The notes beneath the pieces were generated by a model. It did no database searches. It saw only the letters and a list, made by a program, of their open reading frames with translations, and was not told the DNA's origin. From Aeromonas allosaccharophila (GTDB lineage Bacteria; Pseudomonadota; Gammaproteobacteria; Enterobacterales; Aeromonadaceae), in contig NZ_CDBR01000007.1 in assembly GCF_000819685.1 (NCBI RefSeq), positions 24,655 through 88,654 on the forward strand: a stretch of DNA of 64,000 bases. The letters are read 5' to 3'. Shown here piece after piece: positions 20,815 to 31,086 of this stretch. How positions within the stretch are numbered: position 1 is the first letter of the stretch; every line of letters starts with the position of its first letter. The translations under genes were made by a program, and so were the position numbers.

Positions 20815-22323
20815 CTATGTCGCCTCTTCTGTTAACGCCTCATCTTCTTGAGGCGCGTCCTGTGGCACTCGCCACTCGCCACCCAATGCTTTGTGCAGCA
20901 GCACTACTGTGGTGGCGGTATTGAGGCGGGCCTGTACCCGGGCATCCTGCAGGTTGTTGCTGACACGCTGGGCATTGAGCACGCTCAGGTGGTTCTCGAG
21001 CCCCGCCCGGTAGAGGCTGGTCGCCTTGTTGACGGCTATCTGAGCCTGATCGTCGGCCCGGGCGATCAACTGTTGATACTGCTGGCTGTTTGCATAGGCC
21101 CTCAACACCGTATCGACCTCGTTGAAGGCGCCATTCACCACCTGTTGGTAGGCGAGGGCCGACTCCCTGAACCCCGCTTGTTGCAGATCCACCATGGCGG
21201 CTCCCCGCCCACCATCGAACAGGTTCCAGCTTATGCCTGCGCCGAGGGACCAGCCCACTGAACCGGAGGAGATCAGATCGTCGAGATCGCTGGCCGACAC
21301 ACCGGGGGTACCGGTCAATACCAGTTTCGGATAGCGGTTGGCGATGGCGGCGCCCAGTTGCTGGTTGCGTGCTGCCATCTCCCGCTCGGCCAGCGCGATA
21401 TCAAAGCGCCGGTTCAGCAGTTCAGAGGGCAACCCCACCGGGATCAGGCCCGACATCTGTGGCAGCGAGCCCTCGCCGAGCCGGTTGCGGGTCTGCGTTG
21501 TGCTCTCTCCGAGCAGGATGGCCAGCCGGCCGAGATGGGCGGCGCGCGCACTGTCGAGCATCGGCAGCATGGCCTCTGTCGCGGCCTGGGCGGCGCGGGC
21601 ATTGGCCAGATCCAGCTCGGAGCCATAGCCATGACGATGCAGCGACTGCACCAGCGTCAACACCTGTTGCTGTTCGGCGATGATCTGTCTGGTGATGGTG
21701 ACGCGCTCCCCGGCGGCGCGGTATTGCAGATAGTTGTTGATCACCTCGGCGGTCATCAGAGTAGTGAGATTGCGCTGCAGCAGTTCGGCTTGCGCTACCC
21801 GAATGCTGGCCGCCTGACTCAGGGCATCGATCCGGCCAAACAGATCTGCCTCCCAGCCGATGGTGGCACTGGCCAGATGGGTTTGGTTATCACGATCCAG
21901 CACACTGAGACTGCTCCCCCCGAGTTGAGGCGGCAAGGTGAACTCGGCAACGGCAGGGCCGCTTAGCGGGCCATTTTCGCTCAACCGCATATCGATATAA
22001 CCCGCGTTGATGGCGATGGTGGGCACCTTCAGCGAGGAGACCGCGGCCTGGTAGGATTGCGCCGCTTTGATGCGTTCGCTGGCCATCCTGATGGGGATAT
22101 TCTGCTGCTGGGCCGCCATGACCAGCCGATCGAGCTGCGGATCATTGAACTGTTGCCACCAGAGTCGTCCGGGCTCCGGTTTGGCCTCACTGATCCCCTC
22201 GGCACGGCTGGCGTTGAGATAGACATTCCCCACGGCCACCTGTGGCACCTCATAGTCAGGGGTCATGCTGCAACCGGCCAGCAGCAGAGCCGTGGCCACC
22301 AGGGTGAGTCGAAGATCAGTCAT
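20815..22323 (-). CDS. RND efflux outer-membrane lipoprotein channel (NodT/OprM family)
   Basis: A TolC-like channel that completes a tripartite efflux pump across the outer membrane. 502 residues; the signal peptide ends in the lipobox LLLAGC (Cys near residue 18), so it is a lipoprotein. Two OEP repeats follow (about 60-250 and 280-470), with the characteristic QAGFRESALAYQQVVNGAFNE-like helix in the second. The start overlaps the pump gene by 8 bases. Last gene of the adaptor-pump-channel operon. Confidence 0.92.
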   Translation of the reverse strand: MTDLRLTLVATALLLAGCSMTPDYEVPQVAVGNVYLNASRAEGISEAKPEPGRLWWQQFNDPQLDRLVMAAQQQNIPIRMASERIKAAQSYQAAVSSLKVPTIAINAGYIDMRLSENGPLSGPAVAEFTLPPQLGGSSLSVLDRDNQTHLASATIGWEADLFGRIDALSQAASIRVAQAELLQRNLTTLMTAEVINNYLQYRAAGERVTITRQIIAEQQQVLTLVQSLHRHGYGSELDLANARAAQAATEAMLPMLDSARAAHLGRLAILLGESTTQTRNRLGEGSLPQMSGLIPVGLPSELLNRRFDIALAEREMAARNQQLGAAIANRYPKLVLTGTPGVSASDLDDLISSGSVGWSLGAGISWNLFDGGRGAAMVDLQQAGFRESALAYQQVVNGAFNEVDTVLRAYANSQQYQQLIARADDQAQIAVNKATSLYRAGLENHLSVLNAQRVSNNLQDARVQARLNTATTVVLLHKALGGEWRVPQDAPQEDEALTEEAT

Positions 22324-25300
22324 GGCATGGCTCCTTGCTGCGGGAAGGGATGAGTGCGCCTTGCGCTTCGCGCCGATAGAGCAGCTGATAGAGGGCTGGC
22401 ATCACGAAGAGGGAGAGGAAGGAGGCGGCAGAGAGCCCGCCAACAATGGTCGCGGCCATCTGATCAAACAGCCGGTCGGTCAGCAGCGGGATCATCCCGA
22501 GCACTGTCGTGAGCGCCGCCATCGAGATGGCCATGGTACGGTTGAGGGTCGCTCTCTTGACCGCGTCAGCCAGAGCCCGGCCCCCTTTGCGCTCCAGTTC
22601 GATCTGGTCGATCAGCACTATGCCGTTTTTGATGATCATGCCACTGAGGCAGATCATGCCGACAATCGCCATAAAGCCGAACGGTTTGTCCAGCAGCAAC
22701 AGGCTCCAGACAATGCCGATGGAGGCCAGCGGCAGCGTCACCAGAATGATAAACGGCTGACGGTAGGCACTGAACATGGCGACCAGAATGATGGTCATCA
22801 GCACCATCGCCTTGGGGGTCTGGGTCATCAGATCATCGACCGAGCGCTTCTCGTCATAATATTCACCGCCCCACGCCATGGTGTAGCCGGGGGGCAGGGG
22901 AATCGCCTCCAGTTCGCGGGCAATCGCCTTGCGCACATTGGAGGGGGTATCGCCCCTCACGTCTGCCTGCACCGTGATGGCAGGCTGGCGGTTGTAGCGC
23001 CAACGCATGCTCTCTTCTCCCTTGAACTCGATGCCATCGACCACCTGTCCCATCGGCACGCTGTGGCTGCCGAGCAGGGAGCGCACCGGAATATTGTCAA
23101 ACTGGGCCAGGTTGGCATTGCTGCTGCGCAGCTTGATGGGGATGAGGTCATCATCACGGCGCATCTGGCCAATCAGGCTGCCATCGGTTGCCCGGGTAAT
23201 GGCGTTGGCGATGTCGGCGCGGTTGATGCCGGCGATCCTCGCCGCATCCTGATTGATGAGGGGTACCAGCACCTTGCTCTCCTGGCGCCAGTTATCCCTG
23301 ATATAGATGAGGTGAGGGTTGGCGGCCAGCCGCCGTTTGGCCTCATTGGCGAGCCGGTGCAGCTGTTGTGGATCCGGTCCGACGAAGCGTGCCTCGATGG
23401 CAAATTTGTCCTTGGTGGCCAGCTTGAGCGGGCGGAATCTGGGCTCGGCGTAGGGAAATTCGGCCTGCAACCAGGCATCGCCTGCCGCCGTCAGGGTGGC
23501 AATATCCTCATAGCTGCGGGTGTTGATCAGGATCTGGCCATAGCTGCTGTCGAAGGGTTCCGGCTCTACCGTGACCGAGAAACGGGGGGCACTCTCGCCG
23601 ATATGGCTGGAGAGGCTGGTCACCTGTGGCTGGCGCAGCAACCACTGCTCAATCTTGTGCATGTCGGCAGAGGTCTGGGCAATCCGCCCGCCGTTGGGCA
23701 GCCAGTAGTCGAGAAACAGCATGGGGCGATCGGAGGAGGGCATGAAGTTGACCTTCAGCAATGGGATGATCGCCAGGGTCAGCAGCAATACCGGGGCGAC
23801 CCCGAGCAGCAGTTTGACCGGGTTGTCCACCGACCAGCAGACCGCTTTTTGGTAGAGCGCTGCCAGCCGTGAAGGCGGGATCGGCTCATCAGTTTGGGTC
23901 GGTGCGGGAATGAAATACCAGCAGAGCAGCGGGGTGACCGTCATGGCGATGAGCCAGGAGAGCAGCAGCGAGCTGCACAGCACCTGCACGATGGAGAGGG
24001 CGAACTCGGCCGCATCGGTCTCGGAGAAGAGCACGGGCGCCGTACCCAGCGCGGCGATCAGGGTCGCCGCCAACAGCGGCAGTGCCATTTCGCGGATGCT
24101 GTCGCTCACCGCCTGATTGTGGGCAATCCCCTGACGCAATTTGGTCTCAACGAGATCGACGATGACGATGGCGTTATCCACCAGCATGCCCAGCGCCAGG
24201 ATAAATGAACCGAGCGAGACCCGCTGCAGATCAACTTGGGTCAGGTTGAGGTAGATCAGGGTAAAGAGGATGGTCAGCAACAAACTGACTCCGACGATGG
24301 CGGCACTGCGCCAACCCATGAAGATCAGCAGCACGATCACCACGATGATCACGCTCTCGGCCAGGTTGATGATGAAGTTGCTGACGGACTTGGCCACCTC
24401 CTCCGGTTGATAGGCGACGACGCCGACATGAACCCCTTCCGGGAGAGTGGCTTCGAATTGTGCCAACTCCTGGCGGAGGGTATCCCCAATGCTGACCACG
24501 TTGATGCCGTTGACCGGGCTGACTGCCAGGGTGATCGCCCGCTGGCCGTTGAAACGGCTCAGGGTCATGGCGGGATCCTGATAGTCGAGGTAGACGTTGG
24601 CGATATCACCCAGCCGCACGGTGGCGCTTTCCAGACCATTGATGCCGGTCTTGATGCTGAGGTTCTGGATATCCTCCACACTGCCGAATGCCCCGGCCTG
24701 TTCGACGCGGATCTGCTCGATGCCCATGGTGAAATCGCCGCTGTGCAGTGGCAGGTTCTGGCTACCCAGCTGTTCGAACAACTGCAGGGTGGTCAGGTTG
24801 GCCTGCGCCAGCCGCTCATCATCGACATCGATGTTGATCACCTGCTCCTGAATACCGTGCAGTTGTATCTTCTTCACTCCCTCGATGGCCTTGAGCCGGC
24901 GTTGCAGCTCGCGGGCGTGATCCTTGAGCTCGGCCATGGCGACACTGTCACCATAGAGGGAGAAGAGCATGCCATACACTTCGGAGAATTCGTCCTGCAC
25001 TATGGTGAGCTGGGCCTGGGGAGGCAGCGAGAGCTTGACGTCATTGACCTTGCGCCGCAGCAGATCCCACTGCTGGGGCAGTTCGGCCGAGTTCACCTGC
25101 TCTTGCAGATCGACAAAGATCATCGAACTGCCGGGACGGGAGAGAGAGCGCAGCTTCCACAGATGTTCCATCTCCTGCAACTTGGTTTCGATGGGATCGG
25201 TGACCAGCCGCTCCACCTCACCGGCATCAGCGCCGGGATAGAGGGTCACGATCACCGCACTCTTGACCGTGAAGGCTGGATCTTCCAGCTTGCCGAGCTG

Positions 25301-25390
25301 GAAGTAGGAGACCAGCCCGACCAGGGTGCAGAGCAGGGTGAAGAAGATCACGAAGGTCTTCTGACGCAGTACAAAGGTGGAGAGATTCAT
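22316..25390 (-). CDS. RND-family efflux pump, HAE1 type
   Basis: A proton-driven inner-membrane transporter of 1024 residues, with twelve membrane helices and two large periplasmic loops. The N-terminus has the HAE1 layout (short cytoplasmic start, helix 1, then the LEDPAFTVKSAVIVTLYPGA segment). In helix 4 the proton-relay pair reads VDNAIV, that is Asp-Asn where AcrB has Asp-Asp. The helix 10 Lys is kept (MIIKNGIVLID). Its ATG overlaps the adaptor stop by 4 bases and its 3' end overlaps the channel start by 8, so the three are tightly coupled. Substrates cannot be read from sequence. Confidence 0.93.
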   Translation of the reverse strand: MNLSTFVLRQKTFVIFFTLLCTLVGLVSYFQLGKLEDPAFTVKSAVIVTLYPGADAGEVERLVTDPIETKLQEMEHLWKLRSLSRPGSSMIFVDLQEQVNSAELPQQWDLLRRKVNDVKLSLPPQAQLTIVQDEFSEVYGMLFSLYGDSVAMAELKDHARELQRRLKAIEGVKKIQLHGIQEQVINIDVDDERLAQANLTTLQLFEQLGSQNLPLHSGDFTMGIEQIRVEQAGAFGSVEDIQNLSIKTGINGLESATVRLGDIANVYLDYQDPAMTLSRFNGQRAITLAVSPVNGINVVSIGDTLRQELAQFEATLPEGVHVGVVAYQPEEVAKSVSNFIINLAESVIIVVIVLLIFMGWRSAAIVGVSLLLTILFTLIYLNLTQVDLQRVSLGSFILALGMLVDNAIVIVDLVETKLRQGIAHNQAVSDSIREMALPLLAATLIAALGTAPVLFSETDAAEFALSIVQVLCSSLLLSWLIAMTVTPLLCWYFIPAPTQTDEPIPPSRLAALYQKAVCWSVDNPVKLLLGVAPVLLLTLAIIPLLKVNFMPSSDRPMLFLDYWLPNGGRIAQTSADMHKIEQWLLRQPQVTSLSSHIGESAPRFSVTVEPEPFDSSYGQILINTRSYEDIATLTAAGDAWLQAEFPYAEPRFRPLKLATKDKFAIEARFVGPDPQQLHRLANEAKRRLAANPHLIYIRDNWRQESKVLVPLINQDAARIAGINRADIANAITRATDGSLIGQMRRDDDLIPIKLRSSNANLAQFDNIPVRSLLGSHSVPMGQVVDGIEFKGEESMRWRYNRQPAITVQADVRGDTPSNVRKAIARELEAIPLPPGYTMAWGGEYYDEKRSVDDLMTQTPKAMVLMTIILVAMFSAYRQPFIILVTLPLASIGIVWSLLLLDKPFGFMAIVGMICLSGMIIKNGIVLIDQIELERKGGRALADAVKRATLNRTMAISMAALTTVLGMIPLLTDRLFDQMAATIVGGLSAASFLSLFVMPALYQLLYRREAQGALIPSRSKEPCHD

Positions 25391-26505
25391 GATTTGGCCA
25401 CCTGCTCCAACGCGCGATCTGCCATCACGGCGACCTGTTCACCCTCGCTGACAAAAGCGCTGCCTGCCACCACCAGCTGATCACCCGTCGCCAACTCACC
25501 ACTGACACAGAGGGCATCCCGCTGCTGGCCATGAAGCGACACCGGCACCCGGACCACCCGATCCGCATCTACCCGCCAGACATGCCACTGGCGATCTTGA
25601 CTGTTGACCGCCATGGCGGGCAGACAGAAGAGGTGGGTGTCTGCTTGCTGCGGCAGGTCGAGGGTGACATTGACCGACTTGCCTGCCACCAGATTGTTCT
25701 GATCCCGCGGCAGGGAGAGCGTCACCTCGTAGGTACGTTTGAGCGGGGCGGGGATGGAGGCGATATCGGTCACCGTCACCGCGATATTTTGCTGGCGCTG
25801 GCCCCAGGCGAGGCGGCCAGGCAGGCCGGGAGTGATCTTGGCAACCTGGCGCTCCGGTACGTCGATCACCACATTGAGCCGCGCCGGCTGGTGCAGGGTC
25901 AGTACCTTGACGCCGGGCAGCACAAACTCGTGGTTGTCGATGTGTCGCTTGCCGATCATCCCGTCAAAGGGGGCGCGCAGCTCGCTGTAGGCCAGCGCAT
26001 CGCGGGCTTTTTGCAGCCCCTGGCTGGCCATCTCGACCGCCGCGCCGGCGCGGGCTTCGGCACTGATGGCCCGATCAAGATTGACATCGGCGATGGCGTT
26101 GTCGGCGGTGGCCTGCCTGATCCGTTGCAGCTCAATGCGCGCCAGCCGATGGGCCGCACGGGCTTCGGCCAGCTGGGCCTCTCCCTGACTGACAGAGACC
26201 TGGAAATCGTGGGGATCGAGGCGGGCAAGCAGATCCCCCTTGTTGACCCGTGTCCCCTCGGTCACCACCAGCTCCTGCAACATTCCATGTACCCGGAACG
26301 ACAGATCGGTGGTGCGGGCCGATTTCAGCACGCCGCTGAAGGTGTGCTGGCGGGTGGCGACGGGGGCTTTCAGGGTCATGACCCGGACGGCGCGCAGTTG
26401 CGGTGGTTGCGGCGCAGCTGGCGTGGTGGCGTCGGCGCCACAACCGCTCAACAGCAGCAGGATAGCGCTGCCGAGCAGTGTTGTTTTGAAGCGGGGAGGT
26501 GTCAT
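25387..26505 (-). CDS. RND efflux periplasmic adaptor (membrane fusion) lipoprotein
   Basis: A 372-residue HlyD/AcrA-type adaptor linking pump and channel. The signal peptide with lipobox LLSGC anchors it to a membrane lipid. After it come a barrel-sandwich (lipoyl) half (VVTEGTRVNKGDLLARLD), a helical hairpin (about residues 100-165), the second lipoyl half (LRAPFDGMIGKR) and a beta-barrel region. It is first in the operon; a 108-base gap separates it from the LysR gene upstream and should contain the operon promoter. Confidence 0.92.
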   Translation of the reverse strand: MTPPRFKTTLLGSAILLLLSGCGADATTPAAPQPPQLRAVRVMTLKAPVATRQHTFSGVLKSARTTDLSFRVHGMLQELVVTEGTRVNKGDLLARLDPHDFQVSVSQGEAQLAEARAAHRLARIELQRIRQATADNAIADVNLDRAISAEARAGAAVEMASQGLQKARDALAYSELRAPFDGMIGKRHIDNHEFVLPGVKVLTLHQPARLNVVIDVPERQVAKITPGLPGRLAWGQRQQNIAVTVTDIASIPAPLKRTYEVTLSLPRDQNNLVAGKSVNVTLDLPQQADTHLFCLPAMAVNSQDRQWHVWRVDADRVVRVPVSLHGQQRDALCVSGELATGDQLVVAGSAFVSEGEQVAVMADRALEQVAKS

Positions 26506-26613
26506 GAGAGGATTCCTTTAGACAAGCGTTATCAAATGGCGCCAGTCTAATTGAATCACTCCTTGTGATTAATCCCGTCTATCTATGCTTCTATGTCTCG
26601 TAATTTGTGACAA

Positions 26614-27498
26614 TCAGCCGAATAACAACGCCGATTCTGCCAACAGACTCTCTATCAGCAGACGGGCGGCATGGGTCATCCCCTTGCGGCTGGGATACAC
26701 CAGCCAGGCATCATCGAGATAGACCTTGTGGGTCGGCAGGATCTCCAGCAATTCGCCACTGGCGACCTGTGCCTTGACACTCAGCTCGGGCAGCAGGCTG
26801 ATCCCGGCCCCCTTGAGCACCGCGTAGCGGATATAGTGGCTGCTGTTGGAGATGAGCCGGCTGCTGACCTTGAGCGGGCCGGTATTGAAGTTCCAGCAAT
26901 CCTCCAGCTCGCCGCTGGCCAGGCGATGGATCAGCAGGGCGTGTTGATGAAGATCGTCAAGTTGTTGCGGCATGCAGTGGGCGGCCACATAGGCCGGGCT
27001 GGCGTAGAGTTTGCGTGAGACCGTGGTCAGGGGACGGGCGACAAACGAGCTCTCTTTCATCTCGCCAATATGGACGCAGGCATCGAGCCCGTAGTTCATG
27101 ATGTCGTGATAACCGAGGTTGCTGACGTGGGTCTCCAGGGTGATGAGGGGATACTTGTCGAGAAAATTGACCAGCAAGTCGTGGGCCAGTATGTCGGCAT
27201 CCCCGATCAACCCCAGCTTGACCGAACCGGTAGGGGCCGAACTCTGGTTCTTGATGCTCTGGTTAAGAGTCTCTAGTCGCGGAATGATCTCCTGCAACTG
27301 CATAAAATAGTCGGTGCCGGCTGGCGTCAGGGTTAGCTTGCGGGTGGTGCGGGTAAACAGCTTGCAGCCCAGAGCATGTTCCAGATCGCCAATGCGTCGG
27401 CTGACCTGGGCCCGTGGCACATCGAGGGAGTGTGCCACGGCGGCAAAGTTGCCCAGTTCGACCACAGAGAGAAAAAGCCTCAAATCATCTATACGCAC
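26614..27498 (-). CDS. LysR-family transcriptional regulator
   Basis: A 294-residue regulator with an N-terminal winged helix-turn-helix (RLFLSVVELGNFAAVAHSL, about residues 6-24, and the recognition segment PRAQVSRRIGDLE) and a C-terminal periplasmic-binding-like effector domain. GTG at 27498 is preferred because LysR proteins begin a few residues before the DLRLFL motif; the open frame extends 16 codons further upstream. It lies on the same strand, directly upstream of the efflux operon, so control of that operon is plausible but not shown. The inducer is unknown. Confidence 0.88.
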   Translation of the reverse strand: MRIDDLRLFLSVVELGNFAAVAHSLDVPRAQVSRRIGDLEHALGCKLFTRTTRKLTLTPAGTDYFMQLQEIIPRLETLNQSIKNQSSAPTGSVKLGLIGDADILAHDLLVNFLDKYPLITLETHVSNLGYHDIMNYGLDACVHIGEMKESSFVARPLTTVSRKLYASPAYVAAHCMPQQLDDLHQHALLIHRLASGELEDCWNFNTGPLKVSSRLISNSSHYIRYAVLKGAGISLLPELSVKAQVASGELLEILPTHKVYLDDAWLVYPSRKGMTHAARLLIESLLAESALLFG

Positions 27499-27609
27499 AA
27501 TCAGGATCCCGGTTGATAGGGTTGAAGCGGCGCGCCAGTGCGCCACCTGTCATAAGCATTTGTCAGGCAGGCATCTCAGCGAGACGGCGGGTTGCCAGCA
27601 CACCGGACA

Positions 27610-28191
27610 TCAGGGCAGGGCGATGCCGTGGCGATCCAGCAGCTCGATCAGACCGATCAGCGGCAAGCCGATCAAGGCATTGGGGTCGCGCCCCTCCAGC
27701 CCTTTGAACAGCACGATCCCCATCCCTTCACATTTGAAGCTGCCGGCACAATCGAGGGGCAATTCTGCTTCTACATAGCGGCGAATGGCGGCTTCATCGA
27801 GGTTGCGAAAATGGACGGTGAAGGGTTCCACCAGTTGATGAGCCTCACCGGTTGCGGCATTCACCACGCACAGGCCGGTATAGAAGGTAACACTGCGCCC
27901 TTGGGCCGCCATCAGCTGGGCGATGGCATTGTCGATGGTGCCCGGTTTGCCAAGGATGCGACCATCGCAGACACACACCTGATCAGATCCGATGATCAAG
28001 CCGTGATCACGTTGCCCGGCGATGGCATCAGCCTTGGCGCGGGCCAGTCTGGCTACCAGCGCGTTGGCGGATTCGCCAGCCAGCGGGCGCTCATCAACGT
28101 CTGGGGCGGCACATTCAAAGGGGAGGCCAAGCTTCTCCAGCAGGGCTTTGCGATAGCGAGAAGTTGAGGCGAGGATAAGATTCTGTGGCAT
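27610..28191 (-). CDS. yceF: 7-methyl-GTP pyrophosphatase YceF (Maf family)
   Basis: A house-cleaning nucleotide pyrophosphatase; E. coli YceF prefers 7-methyl-GTP. 193 residues, with the Maf motifs LASTSRYRK at the N-terminus, DERPLAGES, and the catalytic Asp region [12 protein letters not shown]. The ATG at 28191 is chosen over an in-frame start 60 bases upstream to match the family N-terminus. It is divergent from yceD, as in E. coli. Confidence 0.93.
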   Translation of the reverse strand: MPQNLILASTSRYRKALLEKLGLPFECAAPDVDERPLAGESANALVARLARAKADAIAGQRDHGLIIGSDQVCVCDGRILGKPGTIDNAIAQLMAAQGRSVTFYTGLCVVNAATGEAHQLVEPFTVHFRNLDEAAIRRYVEAELPLDCAGSFKCEGMGIVLFKGLEGRDPNALIGLPLIGLIELLDRHGIALP

Positions 28192-28272
28192 AATCCGAAT
28201 ACCGATGAAAGCGAGTACCGGCATTCTAGGGACTTGTGACGTTAAAATCATCGGCGGTAAGGACTTTTTCCT

Positions 28273-28301
28273 TTGACTATCAGTTGTTGGACCTATATTA
28301 T
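28273..28301 (+). promoter_or_regulatory. candidate promoter for the yceD-rpmF-fab cluster
   Basis: TTGACT at 28273-28278 and TATTAT at 28296-28301 with a 17-base spacer fit the sigma-70 pattern. A start near 28308 would leave almost no leader before the yceD ATG at 28311, so the true promoter may lie further upstream. Confidence 0.4.
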
Positions 28302-28310
28302 TCGCGCCCT

Positions 28311-28832
28311 ATGCAAAAGGTGAAGTTGCCCGTTAAGGTTGATCCAGTCCGTAGTGCCTTGAAGCTGCTCGATTACATCGGGATAGTGGAAAAGTCGCAG
28401 ATGCCCAGGCTGGAGGAATCAACCGCTGGCTTGCAGAGTGATATCGATGTATCACTGCACTTTGGCAAAGATGTCCAGAAGTTGACCGTTATGAAAGGCA
28501 CTGCCCATGCCAAGGTTGACTTGGTTTGCCAACGTTGCGGAGAGACATTCGAACACCTCTGTGAAGCTGAATTTATATACACTCCGCTGTTCGAAAGAAC
28601 AAACGAGGAAGAACTGCCGGAAGCTTATGAGCCCATTGAGTTGGACGAAAACGGCGAGATAGATCTTCATAAAATCCTGGAGGATGAACTTATCCTCTCG
28701 TTGCCTCAAGTCGCAATGCATCCTATGGATGCCTGCCCGAGAGGTAACATGGAGATGACCTGGGGTGAAATCGAACCTGCTGATGAGCGGCCGAATCCCT
28801 TTGCAGTTCTTGAAGAGCTTAAACGTAAGTGA
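28311..28832 (+). CDS. yceD: YceD (DUF177), 23S rRNA accumulation protein
   Basis: 173 residues, the E. coli length. The DUF177 family is linked to 23S rRNA accumulation in bacteria and plants; the mechanism is not settled. A CxxC pair (CQRC) near residue 68 and a second Cys near the end suggest metal binding, followed by an acidic stretch and the conserved DLHKILEDELILSLP. ATG at 28311 gives the family N-terminus MQKVKLP. It heads the rpmF-plsX-fab gene string. Confidence 0.92.
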   Translation: MQKVKLPVKVDPVRSALKLLDYIGIVEKSQMPRLEESTAGLQSDIDVSLHFGKDVQKLTVMKGTAHAKVDLVCQRCGETFEHLCEAEFIYTPLFERTNEEELPEAYEPIELDENGEIDLHKILEDELILSLPQVAMHPMDACPRGNMEMTWGEIEPADERPNPFAVLEELKRK

Positions 28833-28851
28833 ATTTAGGAGTTAGCCTACA

Positions 28852-29019
28852 ATGGCCGTACAACAGAACCGTAAAACCCGTGCCAAGCGTGGCATGCGTC
28901 GTTCCCACGATGCGCTGACCACCGCTGCCCTGACTGTTGATCAGACCAGTGGCGAAATTCATCGTCGTCACCACGTGACTGCCGATGGTTTCTACCGCGG
29001 TAAAAAGGTAATCGCTTAA
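28852..29019 (+). CDS. rpmF: 50S ribosomal protein L32
   Basis: A 55-residue basic ribosomal protein beginning [20 protein letters not shown] and ending [10 protein letters not shown], unmistakable for L32. AGGAG lies 10 bases before the ATG. It sits between yceD and plsX as in most proteobacteria, coupling ribosome and phospholipid/fatty-acid synthesis. Confidence 0.98.
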   Translation: MAVQQNRKTRAKRGMRRSHDALTTAALTVDQTSGEIHRRHHVTADGFYRGKKVIA

Positions 29020-29028
29020 GGATTGCCT

Positions 29029-30048
29029 TTGTCTACGCAAACTGTCGCGCTAGACATCATGGGGGGAGATATTGGCCCCTCGGAAACAGTGCCTGCCGCC
29101 GTGCAGGCACTGTCTCTTTTACCCCAGCTAAAACTGATCCTGGTCGGCGACCAGCACCAGACCTCTTCTTTGCTGCAGCAACATGGCTTGCTGAATCATC
29201 CCCGCGTCCGTTTCGTACATGCATCCCAGGTGGTTGGCATGGGCGATAAACCGATCGTGGCGTTGCGTACTCTGAAAGACTCCTCCATGCGGGTGGTACT
29301 CAATCTGGTGAAAGCCGGTGAGGCCGATGCCTGTGTCAGTGCCGGCAATACCGGCGCGCTGATGGCGATGGCCAAGTGCGTGCTCAAATCCCTGCCGGGG
29401 GTAGACAGACCGGCCCTCATCAAGGCGTTGCCGACCTTGAGCGGTAAACGCACCGTGATGCTGGATCTCGGCGCCAATGTCAGTTGCGATGCCGATACCT
29501 TGCTGCAGTTTGCAGTGATGGGCTCCGTCGTGGCCGAAAAGGTCGAAGGCATTGCGTCACCTCGTGTTGCCTTGCTCAACATCGGCGAGGAGGAGATCAA
29601 GGGCAACGATCTGGTGCGTCACAGCGCCGAATTGTTGCGCCAGTGCCACGCGCTCAATTATGTCGGGTTCGTCGAAGGGGATCGCATCTTCAGCGGTGAC
29701 AGCGATGTGATTGTCTGTGACGGTTTTGTCGGCAATGTCGCCCTCAAAACGGCAGAAGGGGTGGTGCGGATGATGGCCCAGCTGGCCGGATATCCCCGCA
29801 AGAAACGCAGTTTTCTTGGCCGGATCGCCGGATTTATGTTCAAACGGCGTTTTTCTTACCTGAACCCCGACCAGTATAACGGGGCAAGTCTGTTAGGATT
29901 GCGCGGCATTGTGGTAAAAAGTCATGGGCGGGCCGAACGGCGCGCCCTGTGTAATGCGATCCTGCTGGCCGCACAAGAGGCCAAACATCAACTTCCACTG
30001 CAAATAGCAGATCGCCTTGAAGCTGTCTTCTCTGACAGGGATCTATAA
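29029..30048 (+). CDS. plsX: phosphate acyltransferase PlsX
   Basis: Makes acyl-phosphate from acyl-ACP for phospholipid synthesis; peripheral to the inner membrane. About 339 residues with the N-terminal signature [18 protein letters not shown] and later [11 protein letters not shown] and [14 protein letters not shown] motifs. No ATG is available: TTG at 29029 is chosen because AAGGA ends 6 bases before it and this start aligns with E. coli; TTG at 29023 is an alternative. Only 9 bases from rpmF. Confidence 0.94.
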   Translation: MSTQTVALDIMGGDIGPSETVPAAVQALSLLPQLKLILVGDQHQTSSLLQQHGLLNHPRVRFVHASQVVGMGDKPIVALRTLKDSSMRVVLNLVKAGEADACVSAGNTGALMAMAKCVLKSLPGVDRPALIKALPTLSGKRTVMLDLGANVSCDADTLLQFAVMGSVVAEKVEGIASPRVALLNIGEEEIKGNDLVRHSAELLRQCHALNYVGFVEGDRIFSGDSDVIVCDGFVGNVALKTAEGVVRMMAQLAGYPRKKRSFLGRIAGFMFKRRFSYLNPDQYNGASLLGLRGIVVKSHGRAERRALCNAILLAAQEAKHQLPLQIADRLEAVFSDRDL

Positions 30049-30055
30049 GAACTCT

Positions 30056-31015
30056 ATGCATAGCAAAATTCTAGGTACTGGCAGCTACCTGCCGAGTTCA
30101 GTGCGTACCAACGCCGATCTCGAGCAGATGGTTGAGACCAGTGATGAGTGGATCGTGGAACGCACCGGTATCCGTGAGCGCCGTATTGCCGGGGCTGACG
30201 AAACCGTTGCCACCCTCTCTTACCAGGCCGCCCTGCGGGCCCTGGAAGCAGCCGGTCTGACCGCTGCCGATCTCGATATGATAGTGCTGGCCACCACCAG
30301 TGCTGAAAATGCCTTCCCGGCTGCTGCCTGCGAGCTGCAGGGGTTGCTCGGCGTACCGGGCATTCCTGCCTTTGACGTGGCTGCAGCCTGCGCCGGTTTC
30401 ACCTACGCACTCTCCATTGCCGATCAGTTCGTCAAATCCGGCGCCGCCCGCCATGTGCTGGTCGTCGGGGCCGATGTGCTCTCCCGCATGTGCGATCCGC
30501 AAGATCGCGGCACCATCATCCTGTTTGGTGACGGGGCAGGGGCTGTGATTGTCGGTGCCAGCGAGACGCCGGGCATCCTCTCTACCCATCTCCATGCCGA
30601 TGGCCGTTATGGCGAGCTGCTCAAACTGCCTCACCCCCGTCGCGGCATGCCGGGTGCCGAGCTCGAAGCCTACATGTATATGAAGGGCAACGATGTTTTC
30701 AAGGTAGCGGTCACCCGTCTGAGCGAGATCGTCACCGAAACGTTGGCCGCTGCCGGTATCGAACCGAGCGAGCTGGACTGGCTGGTGCCTCATCAGGCCA
30801 ACTTCCGCATCATCAGCGCCACGGCCAAGAAGCTCGGCATGAGCCTCGATAAAGTGGTGCTGACCCTCGACAAGCACGGCAATACCTCTGCCGCTTCCGT
30901 TCCGGTCGCCTTCGACGAAGGGGTTCGGGATGGCCGGATCAAACCGGGTCAGCTGGTACTGCTGGAAGCCTTTGGCGGCGGTTTTGCCTGGGGCTCGGCG
31001 CTGGTTCGCCTCTGA
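30056..31015 (+). CDS. fabH: beta-ketoacyl-ACP synthase III
   Basis: Starts type II fatty-acid synthesis by condensing acetyl-CoA with malonyl-ACP. 319 residues. The catalytic triad is visible: Cys112 in DVAAACAGF, His in VPHQANFRI and Asn in [11 protein letters not shown], at E. coli-like positions. The ATG at 30056 lies 7 bases after the plsX stop. Part of the plsX-fabH-fabD-fabG-acpP-fabF string. Confidence 0.97.
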   Translation: MHSKILGTGSYLPSSVRTNADLEQMVETSDEWIVERTGIRERRIAGADETVATLSYQAALRALEAAGLTAADLDMIVLATTSAENAFPAAACELQGLLGVPGIPAFDVAAACAGFTYALSIADQFVKSGAARHVLVVGADVLSRMCDPQDRGTIILFGDGAGAVIVGASETPGILSTHLHADGRYGELLKLPHPRRGMPGAELEAYMYMKGNDVFKVAVTRLSEIVTETLAAAGIEPSELDWLVPHQANFRIISATAKKLGMSLDKVVLTLDKHGNTSAASVPVAFDEGVRDGRIKPGQLVLLEAFGGGFAWGSALVRL

Positions 31016-31086
31016 TCTTCGGCGGGATGGTGTACCCATCATCCCGTCACCGATTTCATTTTTGTCTTATCTAAAAGGAATCAATG

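Noticed and set aside
22265..23872. 535-codon plus-strand open frame opposite the RND pump
   Set aside because: Shadow frame of a strongly conserved pump; composition is typical of antisense translation.
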